Origin: Hydractinia symbiolongicarpus
Taxonomy: Eukaryota; Cnidaria; Hydrozoa; Anthoathecata; Hydractiniidae
Assembly: GCF_029227915.1 (NCBI RefSeq)
Contig: NC_079877.1
Coordinates: forward strand, 31,461,851 to 31,525,850
Reading direction: 5' to 3'
DNA length: 64,000 bases
In this document: positions 1-11,544 of the stretch, one piece after another
Position numbering within the stretch: position 1 is the stretch's first letter
Layout of the letters: each line of letters starts with the position of its first letter
Made by a program: the position numbers and the translations under genes
Notes under the pieces: generated by a model
Told to the model about the DNA's origin: nothing
The model's database searches: none
Seen by the model: only the letters and a program-made list of their open reading frames with translations

Positions 1-1795
1 ACGCAACCGTTGTAACTCAAACGCATTGACACCGTTAGAAAGTCAATGAAATTTAGTTTTTGAAACTGTCGCTCTTTCTTCTGCGCGCGGAAACAACTAG
101 GATTGGTCCCACAGTAAAAAATGACTTATTTACCTAAGTTTTTAAATGAAGCGCTACCACAGCGCCCAGTGTAATCGCTGAATTCCGGCAATCATGTCAA
201 TTTAGGAAGAATGTTATTCCTTGGAGACCAATTGCCTCATTCATCACATTTATAAGGTCACAGCCCAAAGTTAGTTCAATTAAGTTGCACAGTCAATCGT
301 TTCACTGTTAAAAGCGATATGACTTAGTAATATCGGAAAGATATCACTAAATACATGTTGGTACGAATATGTGACGTAACCGTTGTAACTCAAACAGATT
401 TATACTGCTAGAAAGTCAATGAAATGTAGTCTCTGAAACTGTTCCTATTTATTCAGCGCGTGCTAACGGCCAGGATTGGTCCCACAGCAAAGAAAGACTT
501 ATTTATCTAAATTTTTAAATAAAGCACTACCACAGAGCCTACTGAACTCGCTGAATTCCAGCAATCGTGTCGAATTAAGAAGAATGTTATTCGTTGGAGT
601 GCAATTGACTCATTTACCGCATTGAGGTCACAGTCCAGAATCAATTCAATTAAATCCCACAGTCAATCGCTTCACTGTTAAAAGCAATACAACTTAGTAT
701 TATCGGAAGAAAATCACTAAATACATGTTGGTACGAATATGTGACGCATCGTTGAACTCAAACGGAGTGACACCGTTAGAAAGTCAAAGAAATGTAGATT
801 TTGAAACTGCCTCTAATTCTTCAGCGCGAACTAACGGCTAGGATTGGTCCCACAGTAAAAAATGACTTATTTATCTTAATTTTTTAATAAAGCGCTACCA
901 CAGCACCCAGTGTAATCGCTGAGTTCCAGCAATCATTTTAAATTGGGAAAAATGTTATTCCTTGGAGACCAATTGGCTCATTTATGACATTTATAAGGTC
1001 ACAGTCCAGAATCAGTTCAATTCCCACAGTCAATCGTTTCACTGTTAAAAGCAATACAACTTAGTAATATCGGAAGAAAATCACTAAATACATGTTGGTA
1101 CGGATATGTGACGCAACCGTTGTAACTCAAACGCATTGACACCGTTAGAAAGTCAATGAAATTTAGTTTTTGAAACTGTCGCTCTTTCTTCTGCGCGCGG
1201 AAACAACTAGGATTGGTCCCACAGTAAAAAATGACTTATTTACCTAAGTTTTTAAATGAAGCGCTACCACAGCGCCCAGTGTATTCGCTGAATTCCGGCA
1301 ATCATGTCAATTTAGGAAGAATGTTATTCCTTGGAGACCAATTGCCTCATTCATCACATTTATAAGGTCACAGCCCAAAGTTAGTTCAATTAAGTTGCAC
1401 AGTCAATCGTTTCACTGTTAAAAGCGATATGACTTAGTAATATCGGAAAGATATCACTAAATACATGTTGGTACGAATATGTGACGTAACCGTTGTAACT
1501 CAAACAGATTTATACTGCTAGAAAGTCAATGAAATGTAGTCTCTGAAACTGTTCCTATTTATTCAGCGCGTGCTAACGGCCAGGATTGGTCCCACAGCAA
1601 AGAAAGACTTATTTATCTAAATTTTTAAATAAAGCACTACCACAGAGCCTACTGAACTCGCTGAATTCCAGCAATCGTGTCGAATTAAGAAGAATGTTAT
1701 TCGTTGGAGTGCAATTGACTCATTTACCGCATTGAGGTCACAGTCCAGAATCAATTCAATTAAATCCCACAGTCAATCGCTTCACTGTTAAAAGC
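1..1795 (+). repeat. Three-unit HOR A-B-C, period 1,110 bp
   Basis: Units start at 1 (A), 374 (B), 744 (C), 1111 (A) and 1484 (B). Bases 1-~690 recur at 1111-~1795 with at most a few mismatches (for example gtgtaatcgc against gtgtattcgc). Type A is recognised by ccggcaatc and ttgcacagtc. Type B is recognised by gtgacgtaacc with agatttatactg and a 3-bp loss in accgcattgagg. Type C is recognised by gtagattttg, caatcattttaa and a 4-bp loss in caattcccacag. Type C does not return until about 21 kb, so this start of the window is related to region IV. Confidence 0.93.
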
Positions 1796-4700
1796 GATTC
1801 AACTTAGTAATATCGGAAAAAATCACTAAATACATGTTGGTACGAATATGTGACGCAACCGTTGTAACTCAAACGGATTGACACAGTTAGAAAATCAATG
1901 AAATGTAGTTCTTGAAACTCTCTCTCTTTCTTCAGCGCGAACTAACGGCTAGGATTGGTCCGACAGTTAAAAATGACTTATTTATCTTATTTTTTTAATA
2001 AAGCGCTACCACAGCGCCCAGTGTAATAGCTGAGTTCCAGCAATCATGTCAAATTAAGAAGAATGTTACTTCTTGTAGTCAAACTGCCTCATTTATCACA
2101 TTTAAAAGGTCAAAGTCCAAAATCAGTTCAAATAAGTCCCACAGTCAAACGTTTCACTGTTAAAAGCGATGCAGCCTAGTAATATCCGAATATTATCGCT
2201 AAATACATGTTGGTAGGAATATGTGACGCAACCGTTGTAACTCAAACGGATTAACGCCGGTAGAAAGTCAATGAAGTGTAGTCTTTGGAACTGTTCCTCT
2301 TTGTTCAGCGCGTGCTAACGGCCAGGATTGGTCCCACAGTAAGAAAAGTCTTATTTATCTAAATTTTTAAATAAAGCGCTACCACAGCGCCCAGTGTAAT
2401 CGCTGAGTTCCATCAATCATGTCAAATTAAAAAGAATGTTATTCCTTGGAGAACAATTGGCTCATTTATCACATTTATAAGGTCACAGTATAGAATCAGT
2501 TTAATTAAGTCCCACAGTCAATCGTTTCACTGGTAAAAGCAACACAACTTAGTAATGTCGGAAGAAAGTCACTAAATACATGTTGGTGCGAATATGTGAC
2601 GCAACCGTTGCAACTCAAACGGATTGACACCGTTAGAAAGTCAATGAAATGTAGTTTTAGAAACTGTCTCTATTTCTTCAGCGCGAACTAACAACTAGGA
2701 TTTGTCTCACAGTAAAAAATGACTTATTTATCTTAATTCTTTAATAAAGCGCTACCACAGCGACCAGTGTAATCGCTGAGTTCCAGCAATCATGTCAATT
2801 TAAGAAGAATGTTATTCCTTGGAGAACAATTGGCTCATTTTTCACATTTATAAGATGACAGTCCAGAATCAGTTGAATTAACTCCCTCAGTCAATCGTTT
2901 CACTGTTAAAAGCAATACAACTTAGTAATATCGGAAGAAAATCACTAAATACATGTTGGTACGAATATGTGACGCAACCGTTGTAACTTAAACGCATTGA
3001 CACCGTTAGAAAGTCAATGAAATGTAGTTTTTGAAACTGTCGCTCTTTCTTCAGCGCGCGGAAACAACTAGGATTGGTCCCACAGTAAAAAATGGCTTAT
3101 TTACCTAAGTTTTTAAATGAAGCGCTACCACAGCGCCCAGTGTAATCGCTGAATTCCGGCAATCATGTCAAATTAGGAAGAATGTTATTCCTTGGAGACC
3201 AATTGCCTCATTCATCACATTTATAAGGTCACAGCCCAAAGTTAGTTCAATTAAGTTGCACAGTCAATCGTTTCACTGTTAAAAGCGATATGACTTAGTA
3301 ATATCGGAAAAAATCACTAAATACATGTTAGTACGAATATGTGACGTGACCGTTGTGACTCAAACAGATTTATACTGCTAGAAAGTCAATGAAATATAGT
3401 TCTTGAAACTGTTCCTATTTATTCAGCACGTGCTAACGGCCAGGATTGGTCTCACAGCAAAGAAAGACTTATTTATCTAAATTTTTAAATAAAGCACTAC
3501 CACAGAGCCTACTGAACTCGCTGAATTCCAGCAATCGTGTCGAATTAAGAAGAATGTTATTCCTTGGAGTGCAATTGGCTCATTTACCGCATTTATGAGG
3601 TCACAGTCCAGAATCAATTCAAATAAATCCCACAGTCAATCGCTTCACTGTTAAAAGCGATTCAACTTAGTAATATCGGAAAAAATCACTAAATATATGT
3701 TGGTACGAATATGTGACGCAACCGTTGTAACTCAAACGGATTGACACAGTTAGAAAATCAATGAAATGTAGTTCTTGAAACTCTCTCTCTTTCTTCAGCG
3801 CGAACTAACGGCTAGGATTGGTCCGACAGTTAAAAATGACTTATTTATCTTAATTTTTTAATAAAGCGCTACCACAGCGCCCAGTGTAATAGCTGAGTTC
3901 CAGCAATCATGTCAAATTAAGAAGAATGTTACTTCTTGTAGTCAAACTGCCTCATTTATCACATTTAAAAGGTCAAAGTCCAAAATCAGTTCAAATAAGT
4001 CCCACAGTCAAACGTTTCACTGTTAAAAGCGATGCAGCCTAGTAATATCCGAATACTATCGCTAAATACATGTTGGTACGAATATGTGACGCAACCGTTG
4101 TAACTCAAACGGATTAACGCCGGTAGAAAGTCAATGAAGTTTAGTCTTTGGAACTGTTCCTCTTTGTTCAGCGCGTGCTAACGGCCAGGATTGGTCCCAC
4201 AGTAAGAAAAATCTTATTTATCTAAATTTTTAAATAAAGCGCTACCACAGCGCCCAGTGTAATCGCTGAGTTCCATCAATCATGTCAAATTAAGAAGAAT
4301 GTTATTCCTTGGAGAACAATTGGCTCATTTATCACATTTATAAGGTCACAGTATAGAATCAGTTTAATTAACTCCCACAGTCAATCGTTTCACTGGTAAA
4401 AGCAACACAACTTAGTAATGTCGGAAGAAAGTCACTAAATACATGTTGGTGCGAATATGTGACGCAACCGTTGCAACTCAAACGGATTGACACCGTTAGA
4501 AAGTCAATGAAATGCAGTTTTGGAAACTGTCTCTATTTCTTCAGCGCGAACTAACGACTAGGATTCGTCTCACAGTAAAAAATGACTTATTTATCTTAAT
4601 TCTTTAATAAAGCGCTACCACAGCGACCAGTATAATCGCTGAGTTCCAGCAATCATGTCAATTTAAGAAGAATGTTATTCCTTGGAGAACAATTGGCTCA

Positions 4701-4834
4701 TTTTCCACATTTATAAGATGACAGTCCAGAATCAGTTGAATTAACTCCCTCAGTCAATCGTTTCACTATTAAAAGCAATACAACTTAGTAATATCGGAAG
4801 AAAATCACTAAATACATGTTGGTACGAATATGTG
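1111..4834 (+). repeat. Five-unit HOR A-B-D-E-F, two copies, ~1,862 bp each
   Basis: Copy one has starts 1111 A, 1484 B, 1853 D, 2226 E and 2599 F. Copy two has 2972 A, 3344 B, 3716 D, 4089 E and 4462 F. The periods are 1,861 and 1,863 bp. Diagnostic marks: D has gacacagtta, gtccgacagtt and atccgaatac; E has ggattaacgccgg, ccatcaatc and cactggtaaaag; F has gttgcaactc, gtctcacag, gcgaccag and aagatgacag. Neighbouring units inside an HOR differ strongly, while equivalent units one HOR apart are nearly identical, which is the hallmark of higher-order homogenisation. Confidence 0.93.
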
Positions 4835-6698
4835 ACGCAACCGTTGTAACTTAAACGCATTGACACCGTTAGAAAGTCAATGAAATGTAGTTTTTGAAAC
4901 TGTCGCTCTTTCTTCAGCGCGCGGAAACAACTAGGATTGGTCCCACAGTAAAAAATGGCTTATTTACCTAAGTTTTTAAATGAAGCGCTACCACAGCGCC
5001 CAGTGTAATCGCTGAATTCCGGCAATCATGTCAAATTAGGAAGAATGTTATTCCTTGGAGACCAATTGCCTCATTCATCACATTTATAAGGTCACAGCCC
5101 AAAGTTAGTTCAATTAAGTTGCACAGTCAATCGTTTCACTGTTAAAAGCGATATGACTTAGTAATATCGGAAAAAATCACTAAATACATGTTGGTACGAA
5201 TATGTGACGTAACCGTTGTAACTCAAACAGATTTATACTGCTAGAAAGTCAATGAAATGTAGTTCTTGAAACTCTCTCTCTTTCTTCAGCGCGAACTAAC
5301 GGCTAGGATTGGTCCGACAGTTAAAAATGACTTATTTATCTTAATTTTTTAATAAAGCGCTACCACAGCGCCCAGTGTAATAGCTGAGTTCCAGCAATCA
5401 TGTCAAATTAAGAAGAATGTTTCTTCTTGTAGTCAAAATGCCTTATTTATCACATATAAAAGGTCAAAGTCCAAAATCAGTTCAAATAAGTCCCACAGTC
5501 AAACGTTTCACTGTTAAAAGCGATGCAACCTAGTAATATCCGAATACTATCGCTAAATACATGTTGGTACGAATATGTGACGCAACCGTTGTAACTCAAA
5601 CGGATTAACGCCGGTAGAAAGTCAATGAAATGTAGTCTTTGGAACTGTTCCTCTTTGTTCAGCGCGTGCTAACGGCCAGGATTGGTCCCACAGTAAGAAA
5701 AGTCTTATTTATCTAAATTTTTAAATAAAGCGCTACCACAGAGCCTAATGTAGTCGCAGAATTCCAGCAATCATGTCAAATTAAGAAGAATGTTATTCCT
5801 TGGAGACCAATTGGCTCATTTATGACAATTATAAGGTCACATTCCAGAATCCGATCATTTAATTCCCACAGTTAATCGTTTCACTGTTGAAAGCAATACA
5901 ACTTAGTAATATCGGAAAAAAATCACTAAATACATGTTGATACGAATATGTGACGCAACCGTTGTAACTCAAACGGTTTGACACCGTTAGAAAATCAATG
6001 AAATGTAGTTTTTGAAACTGTCTCTATTTCTTCAGCGCGAACTAACGACTAGGATTCGTCCCACAGTAAAAAATGACTTATTTATCTTAATTTTTTAATA
6101 AAGCGCTATCACAGCGCCCAGTGTAATCGCTGAGTTCCATCAATCATGTCATATTTAGAAGAATGTTATTCCTTGGAGAACAATTGGCTCATTTATCACA
6201 TTTATAAGGTCACAAACTAGAATCAGTTTAATTAATTCCCACAGTCAATCGTTTCACTGGTAAAAGCAACACAACTTAGTAATGTCGGAAGAAAGTCACT
6301 AAATACATGTTGGTGCGAATATGTGACGCAACCGTTGCAACTCAAACGGATTGACACCGTTAGAAAGTCAATGAAATGTAGTTTTGGAAACTGTCTCTAT
6401 TTCTTCAGCGCGAACTAACAACTAGGATTCGTCTCACAGTAAAAAATGACTTATTTATCTTAATTCTTTAATAAAGCGCTACCACAGCGACCAGTGTAAT
6501 CGCTGAGTTCCAGCAATCATGTCAATTTAAGAAGAATGTTATTCCTTGGAGAACAATTGGCTCATTTTTCACATTTATAAGATGACAGTCCAGAATCAGT
6601 TGAATTAACTCCCTCAGTCAATCGTTTCACTGTTAAAAGCAATACAACTTAGTAATATCGGAAGAAAATCACTAAATACATGTTGGTACGAATATGTG
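4835..6698 (+). repeat. Recombined five-unit HOR A-(B/D)-G-H-F
   Basis: Units start at 4835 A, 5207 B/D hybrid, 5580 G, 5953 H and 6326 F, giving a period of 1,864 bp. Compared with the previous HOR, D has fused onto the head of B, and E is replaced by G and H. G has the head of E (ggattaacgccgg) but then gagcctaatgtagtcgc and a ttgatacg tail. H has acggtttgac, gctatcacag and the cactggtaaaag tail seen in E. E therefore looks like a G head joined to an H tail, or G and H are products of an E split. Confidence 0.88.
5207..5579 (+). repeat. Hybrid monomer B/D
   Basis: The first ~60 bases are type B (gtgacgtaacc, agatttatactg). From gttcttgaaactctc onward it is type D (gtccgacagtt, gtaatagctg, the cttcttgtag block, atccgaatac). 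The switch keeps the normal phase and length (373 bp), as expected for unequal crossing-over or conversion between aligned monomers. The same hybrid recurs at 8562 and 10053, so it formed once and was copied with its HOR. Confidence 0.88.
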
Positions 6699-7070
6699 AC
6701 GCAACCGTTGTAACTTAAACGCATTGACACCGTTAGAAAGTCAATGAAATGTAGTTTTTGAAACTGTCGCTCTTTCTTCAGCGCGCGGAAACAACTAGGA
6801 TTGGTCCCACAGTAAAAAATGGCTTATTTACCTAAGTTTTTAAATGAAGCGCTACCACAGCGCCCAGTGTAATCGCTGAATTCCGGCAATCATGTCAAAT
6901 TAGGAAGAATGTTATTCCTTGGAGTGCAATTGGCTCATTTACCGCATTTATGAGGTCACAGTCCAGAATGAATTCAAATAAATCCCACAGTCAATCGCTT
7001 CACTGTTAAAAGCGATTCAACTTAGTAATATCGGAAAAAATCACTAAATATATGTTGGTACGAATATGTG
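6699..7070 (+). repeat. Hybrid monomer A/B at duplication junction
   Basis: The first ~207 bases are type A (aaacgcattgac, ccggcaatc, ttaggaagaatg). The rest is the type B tail (gtgcaattggctcatttacc and the tatgaggtc block). The switch falls in aagaatgttattccttggag, identical in both parents, so the crossover point can only be placed within that stretch (~6,905-6,925). It is the junction of the 3,355-bp tandem duplication. Confidence 0.88.
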
Positions 7071-8189
7071 ACGCAACCGTTGTAACTCAAACGGATTGAC
7101 ACAGTTAGAAAATCAATGAAATGTAGTTCTTGAAACTCTCTCTCTTTCTTCAGCGCGAACTAACGGCTAGGATTGGTCCGACAGTTAAAAATGACTTATT
7201 TATCTTAATTTTTTAATAAAGCGCTACCACAGCGCCCAGTGTAATAGCTGAGTTCCAGCAATCATGTCAAATTAAGAAGAATGTTACTTCTTGTAGTCAA
7301 ACTGCCTCATTTATCACATTTAAAAGGTCAAAGTCCAAAATCAGTTCAAATAAGTCCCACAGTCAAACGTTTCACTGTTAAAAGCGATGCAGCCTAGTAA
7401 TATCCGAATACTATCGCTAAATACATGTTGGTACGAATATGTGACGCAACCGTTGTAACTCAAACGGATTAACGCCGGTAGAAAGTCAATGAAGTTTAGT
7501 CTTTGGAACTGTTCCTCTTTGTTCAGCGCGTGCTAACGGCCAGGATTGGTCCCACAGTAAGAAAAATCTTATTTATCTAAATTTTTAAATAAAGCGCTAC
7601 CACAGCGCCCAGTGTAATCGCTGAGTTCCATCAATCATGTCAAATTAAGAAGAATGTTATTCCTTGGAGAACAATTGGCTCATATATCACATTTATAAGG
7701 TCACAGTATAGAATCAGTTTAATTAACTCCCACAGTCAATCGTTTCACTGGTAAAAGCAACACAACTTAGTAATGTCGGAAGAAAGTCACTAAATACATG
7801 TTGGTGCGAATATGTGACGCAACCGTTGCAACTCAAACGGATTGACACCGTTAGAAAGTCAATGAAATGTAGTTTTGGAAACTGTCTCTATTTCTTCAGC
7901 GCGAACTAACGACTAGGATTCGTCTCACAGTAAAAAATGACTTATTTATCTTAATTCTTTAATAAAGCGCTACCACAGCGACCAGTGTAATCGCTGAGTT
8001 CCAGCAATCATGTCAATTTAAGAAGAATGTTATTCCTTGGAGAACAATTGGCTCATTTTTCACATTTATAAGATGACAGTCCAGAATCAGTTGAATTAAC
8101 TCCCTCAGTCAATCGTTTCACTATTAAAAGCAATACAACTTAGTAATATCAGAAGAAAATCACTAAATACATGTTGGTACGAATATGTG
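6699..8189 (+). repeat. Four-unit HOR (A/B)-D-E-F, 1,491 bp
   Basis: Unit starts are 6699 A/B, 7071 D, 7444 E and 7817 F. It is the five-unit A-B-D-E-F HOR reduced by one monomer through fusion of A and B. Units D, E and F match those at 3716-4834 almost base for base. Confidence 0.87.
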
Positions 8190-9888
8190 ACGCAACCGTT
8201 GTAACTTAAAAGCATTGACACCGTTAGAAAGTCAATGAAATGTAGTTTTTGAAACTGTCGCTCTTTCTTCAGCGCGCGGAAACAACTAGGATTGGTCCCA
8301 CAGTAAAAAATGGCTTATTTACCTAAGTTTTTAAATGAAGCGCTACCACAGCGCCCAGTGTAATCGCTGAATTCCGGCAATCATGTCAAATTAGGAAGAA
8401 TGTTATTCCTTGGAGACCAATTGCCTCATTCATCACATTTATAAGGTCACAGCCCAAAGTTAGTTCAATTAAGTTGCACAGTCAATCGTTTCACTGTTAA
8501 AAGCGATATGACTTAGTAATATCGGAAAAAATCACTAATTACATGTTGGTACGAATATGTGACGTAACCGTTGTAACTCAAACAGATTTATACTGCTAGA
8601 AAGTCAATGAAATGTAGTTCTTGAAACTCTCTCTCTTTCTTCAGCGCGAACTAACGGCTAGGATTGGTCCGACAGTTAAAAATGACTTATTTATCTTAAT
8701 TTTTTAATAAAGCGCTACCACAGCGCCCAGTGTAATAGCTGAGTTCCAGCAATCATGTCAAATTAAGAAGAATGTTTCTTCTTGTAGTCAAAATGCCTCA
8801 TTTATCACATATAAAAGGTCAAAGTCCAAAATCAGTTCAAATAAGTCCCACAGTCAAACGTTTCACTGTTAAAAGCGATGCAACCTAGTAATATCCGAAT
8901 ACTATCGCTAAATACATGTTGGTACGAATATGTGACGCAACCGTTGTAACTCAAACGGATTAACGCCGGTAGAAAGTCAATGAAATGTAGTCTTTGGAAC
9001 TGTTCCTCTTTGTTCAGCGCGTGCTAACGGCCAGGATTAGTCCCACAGTAAGAAAAGTCTTATTTATCTAAATTTTTAAATAAAGCGCTACCACAGAGCC
9101 TAATGTAGTCGCAGAATTCCAGCAATCATGTCAAATTAAGAAGAATGTTATTCCTTGGAGACCAATTGGCTCATTTATGACATTTATAAGGTCACATTCC
9201 AGAATCCGATCAATTAATTCCCACAGTTAATCGTTTCACTGTTGAAAGCAATACAACTTAGTAATATCGGAAAAAAATCACTAAATACATGTTGATACGA
9301 ATATGTGACGCAACCGTTGTAACTCAAACGGTTTGACACCGTTAGAAAGTCAATGAAATGTAGTTTTGGAAACTGTCTCTATTTCTTCAGCGCGAACTAA
9401 CGACTAGGATTCGTCTCACAGTAAAAAATGACTTATTTATCTTAATTCTTTAATAAAGCGCTACCACAGCGACCAGTGTAATCGCTGAGTTCCAGCAATC
9501 ATGTCAATTTAAGAAGAATGTTATTCCTTGGAGAACAATTGGCTCATTTTTCACATTTATAAGATGACAGTCCAGAATCAGTTGAATTAACTCCCTCAGT
9601 CAATCGTTTCACTATTAAAAGCAATACAACTTAGTAATATCGGAAGAAAATCACTAAATACATGTTGGTACGAATATGTGACGCAACCGTTGTAACTTAA
9701 ACGCATTGACACCGTTAGAAAGTCAATGAAATGTAGTTTTTGAAACTGTCGCTCTTTCTTCAGCGCGCGGAAACAACTAGGATTGGTCCCACAGTAAAAA
9801 ATGGCTTATTTACCTAAGTTTTTAAATGAAGCGCTACCACAGCGCCCAGTGTAATCGCTGAATTCCGGCAATCATGTCAAATTAGGAA
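6907..9888 (+). repeat. Nine-monomer duplication, second copy, one unit short
   Basis: This is the copy of 3,552-6,906. It is about 2,982 bp long, one monomer (373 bp) less than the first copy. The missing unit is explained by the H/F hybrid at 9308, which joins the head of H to the body of F. The copy therefore suffered a later one-unit deletion. Confidence 0.82.
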
Positions 9889-11544
9889 GAATGTTATTCC
9901 TTGGAGACCAATTGCCTCATTCATCACATTTATAAGGTCACAGCCCAAAGTTAGTTCAATTAAGTTGCACAGTCAATCGTTTCACTGTTAAAAGCGATAT
10001 GACTTAGTAATATCGGAAAAAATCACTAATTACATGTTGGTACGAATATGTGACGTAACCGTTGTAACTCAAACAGATTTATACTGCTAGAAAGTCAATG
10101 AAATGTAGTTCTTGAAACTCTCTCTCTTTCTTCAGCGCGAACTAACGGCTAGGATTGGTCCGACAGTTAAAAATGACTTATTTATCTTAATTTTTTAATA
10201 AAGCGCTACCACAGCGCCCAGTGTAATAGCTGAGTTCCAGCAATCATGTCAAATTAAGAAGAATGTTTCTTCTTGTAGTCAAAATGCCTCATTTATCACA
10301 TATAAAAGGTCAAAGTCCAAAATCAGTTCAAATAAGTCCCACAGTCAAACGTTTCACTGTTAAAAGCGATGCAACCTAGTAATATCCGAATACTATCGCT
10401 AAATACATGTTGGTACGAATATGTGACGCAACCGTTGTAACTCAAACGGATTAACGCCGGTAGAAAGTCAATGAAATGTAGTCTTTGGAACTGTTCCTCT
10501 TTGTTCAGCGCGTGCTAACGGCCAGGATTGGTCCCACAGTAAGAAAAGTCTTATTTATCTAAATTTTTAAATAAAGCGCTACCACAGAGCCTAATGTAGT
10601 CGCAGAATTCCAGCAATCATGTCAAATTAAGAAGAATGTTATTCCTTGGAGACCAATTGGCTCATTTATGACATTTATAAGGTCACATTCCAGAATCCGA
10701 TCAATTAATTCCCACAGTTAATCGTTTCACTGTTGAAAGCAATACAACTTAGTAATATCGGAAAAAAATCACTAAGTACATGTTGATACGAATATGTGAC
10801 GCAACCGTTGTAACTCAAACGGTTTGACACCGTTAGAAAATCAATGAAATGTAGTTTTTGAAACTGTCTCTATTTCTTCAGCGCGAACTAACGACTTGGA
10901 TTCGTCCCACAGTAAAAAATGACTTATTTATCTTAATTTTTTAATAAAGCGCTATCACAGCGCCCAGTGTAATCGCTGAGTTCCATCAATCATGTCAAAT
11001 TTAGAAGAATGTTATTCCTTGGAGAACAATTGGCTCATTTATCACATTTATAAGGTCACAAACTAGAATCAGTTTAATTAATTCCCACAGTCAATCGTTT
11101 CACTGGTAAAAGCAACACAACTTAGTAATGTCGGAAGAAAGTCACTAAATACATGTTGGTGCGAATATGTGACGCAACCGTTGCAACTCAAACGGATTGA
11201 CACCGTTAGAAAGTCAATGAAATGTAGTTTTGGAAACTGTCTCTATTTCTTCAGTGCGAACTAACGACTAGGATTCGTCTCACAGTAAAAAATGACTTAT
11301 TTATCTTAATTCTTTAATAAAGCGCTACCACAGCGACCAGTGTAATCGCTGAGTTCCAGCAATCATGTCAATTTAAGAAGAATGTTATTCCTTGAAGAAC
11401 AATTGGATCATTTTTCCCATTTATAAGATGACAGTCCAGAATCAGTTGAATTAACTCCCTCAGTCAATCGTTTCACTGTTAAAAGCAATACAACTTAGTA
11501 ATGTCGGAAGAAAGTCACTAAATATATGTTGGTGCAAATATGTG
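8190..11544 (+). repeat. HORs A-(B/D)-G-(H/F) and A-(B/D)-G-H-F
   Basis: First unit set: 8190 A, 8562 B/D, 8935 G and 9308 H/F (1,491 bp). Second: 9681 A, 10053 B/D, 10426 G, 10799 H and 11172 F (1,864 bp). Both share cactaattacatg before the B/D unit, unlike the first set at 4835-6698. The second set keeps H and F separate and matches 4,835-6,698 except for small changes. The two sets show the four- and five-unit forms side by side. Confidence 0.87.
9308..9680 (+). repeat. Hybrid monomer H/F
   Basis: It begins as H (acggtttgac, not acggattgac) and by position ~45 is type F (gttttggaaactg, gtctcacag, ttctttaat, gcgaccag, aagatgacag). The fusion removes exactly one monomer relative to 5953-6698 and keeps normal phase. 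Confidence 0.85.

Larger units (their letters stand above)
3552..6906 (+). repeat. Nine-monomer duplication, first copy (period 3,355 bp)
   Basis: Unit starts 3716, 4089, 4462, 4835, 5207, 5580 and 5953 each reappear exactly 3,355 bp later (7071, 7444, 7817, 8190, 8562, 8935, 9308) with matching private marks, such as gaagtttagtctttgg at ~4,135 and ~7,490. Differences are few: catttatcac/catatatcac, or gacaattataag/gacatttataag. The left edge is placed inside the type B unit that starts at 3344, at the shared stretch aagaatgttattccttggag. Confidence 0.88.

Noticed and set aside
24-60. Bacterial-type -35 box (ttgaca) repeated in most monomers
   Set aside because: No suitable -10 box lies about 17 bases downstream, no gene follows, and the array is eukaryotic satellite. 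A 6-base match at a fixed phase is simply part of the repeat.
245-262. TATA-like motif (atttataagg) in every unit
   Set aside because: AT-rich satellite contains such words by chance, and there is no transcript evidence or downstream gene. Satellite transcription is possible but not shown by this.
589-605. CENP-B box-like match (attcgttggagtgc) in type B monomers, also near 1,700
   Set aside because: The first part TTCGnnnnA fits, but the essential CGGG end is absent. It arises from one substitution (attccttgg to attcgttgg) in only two units.
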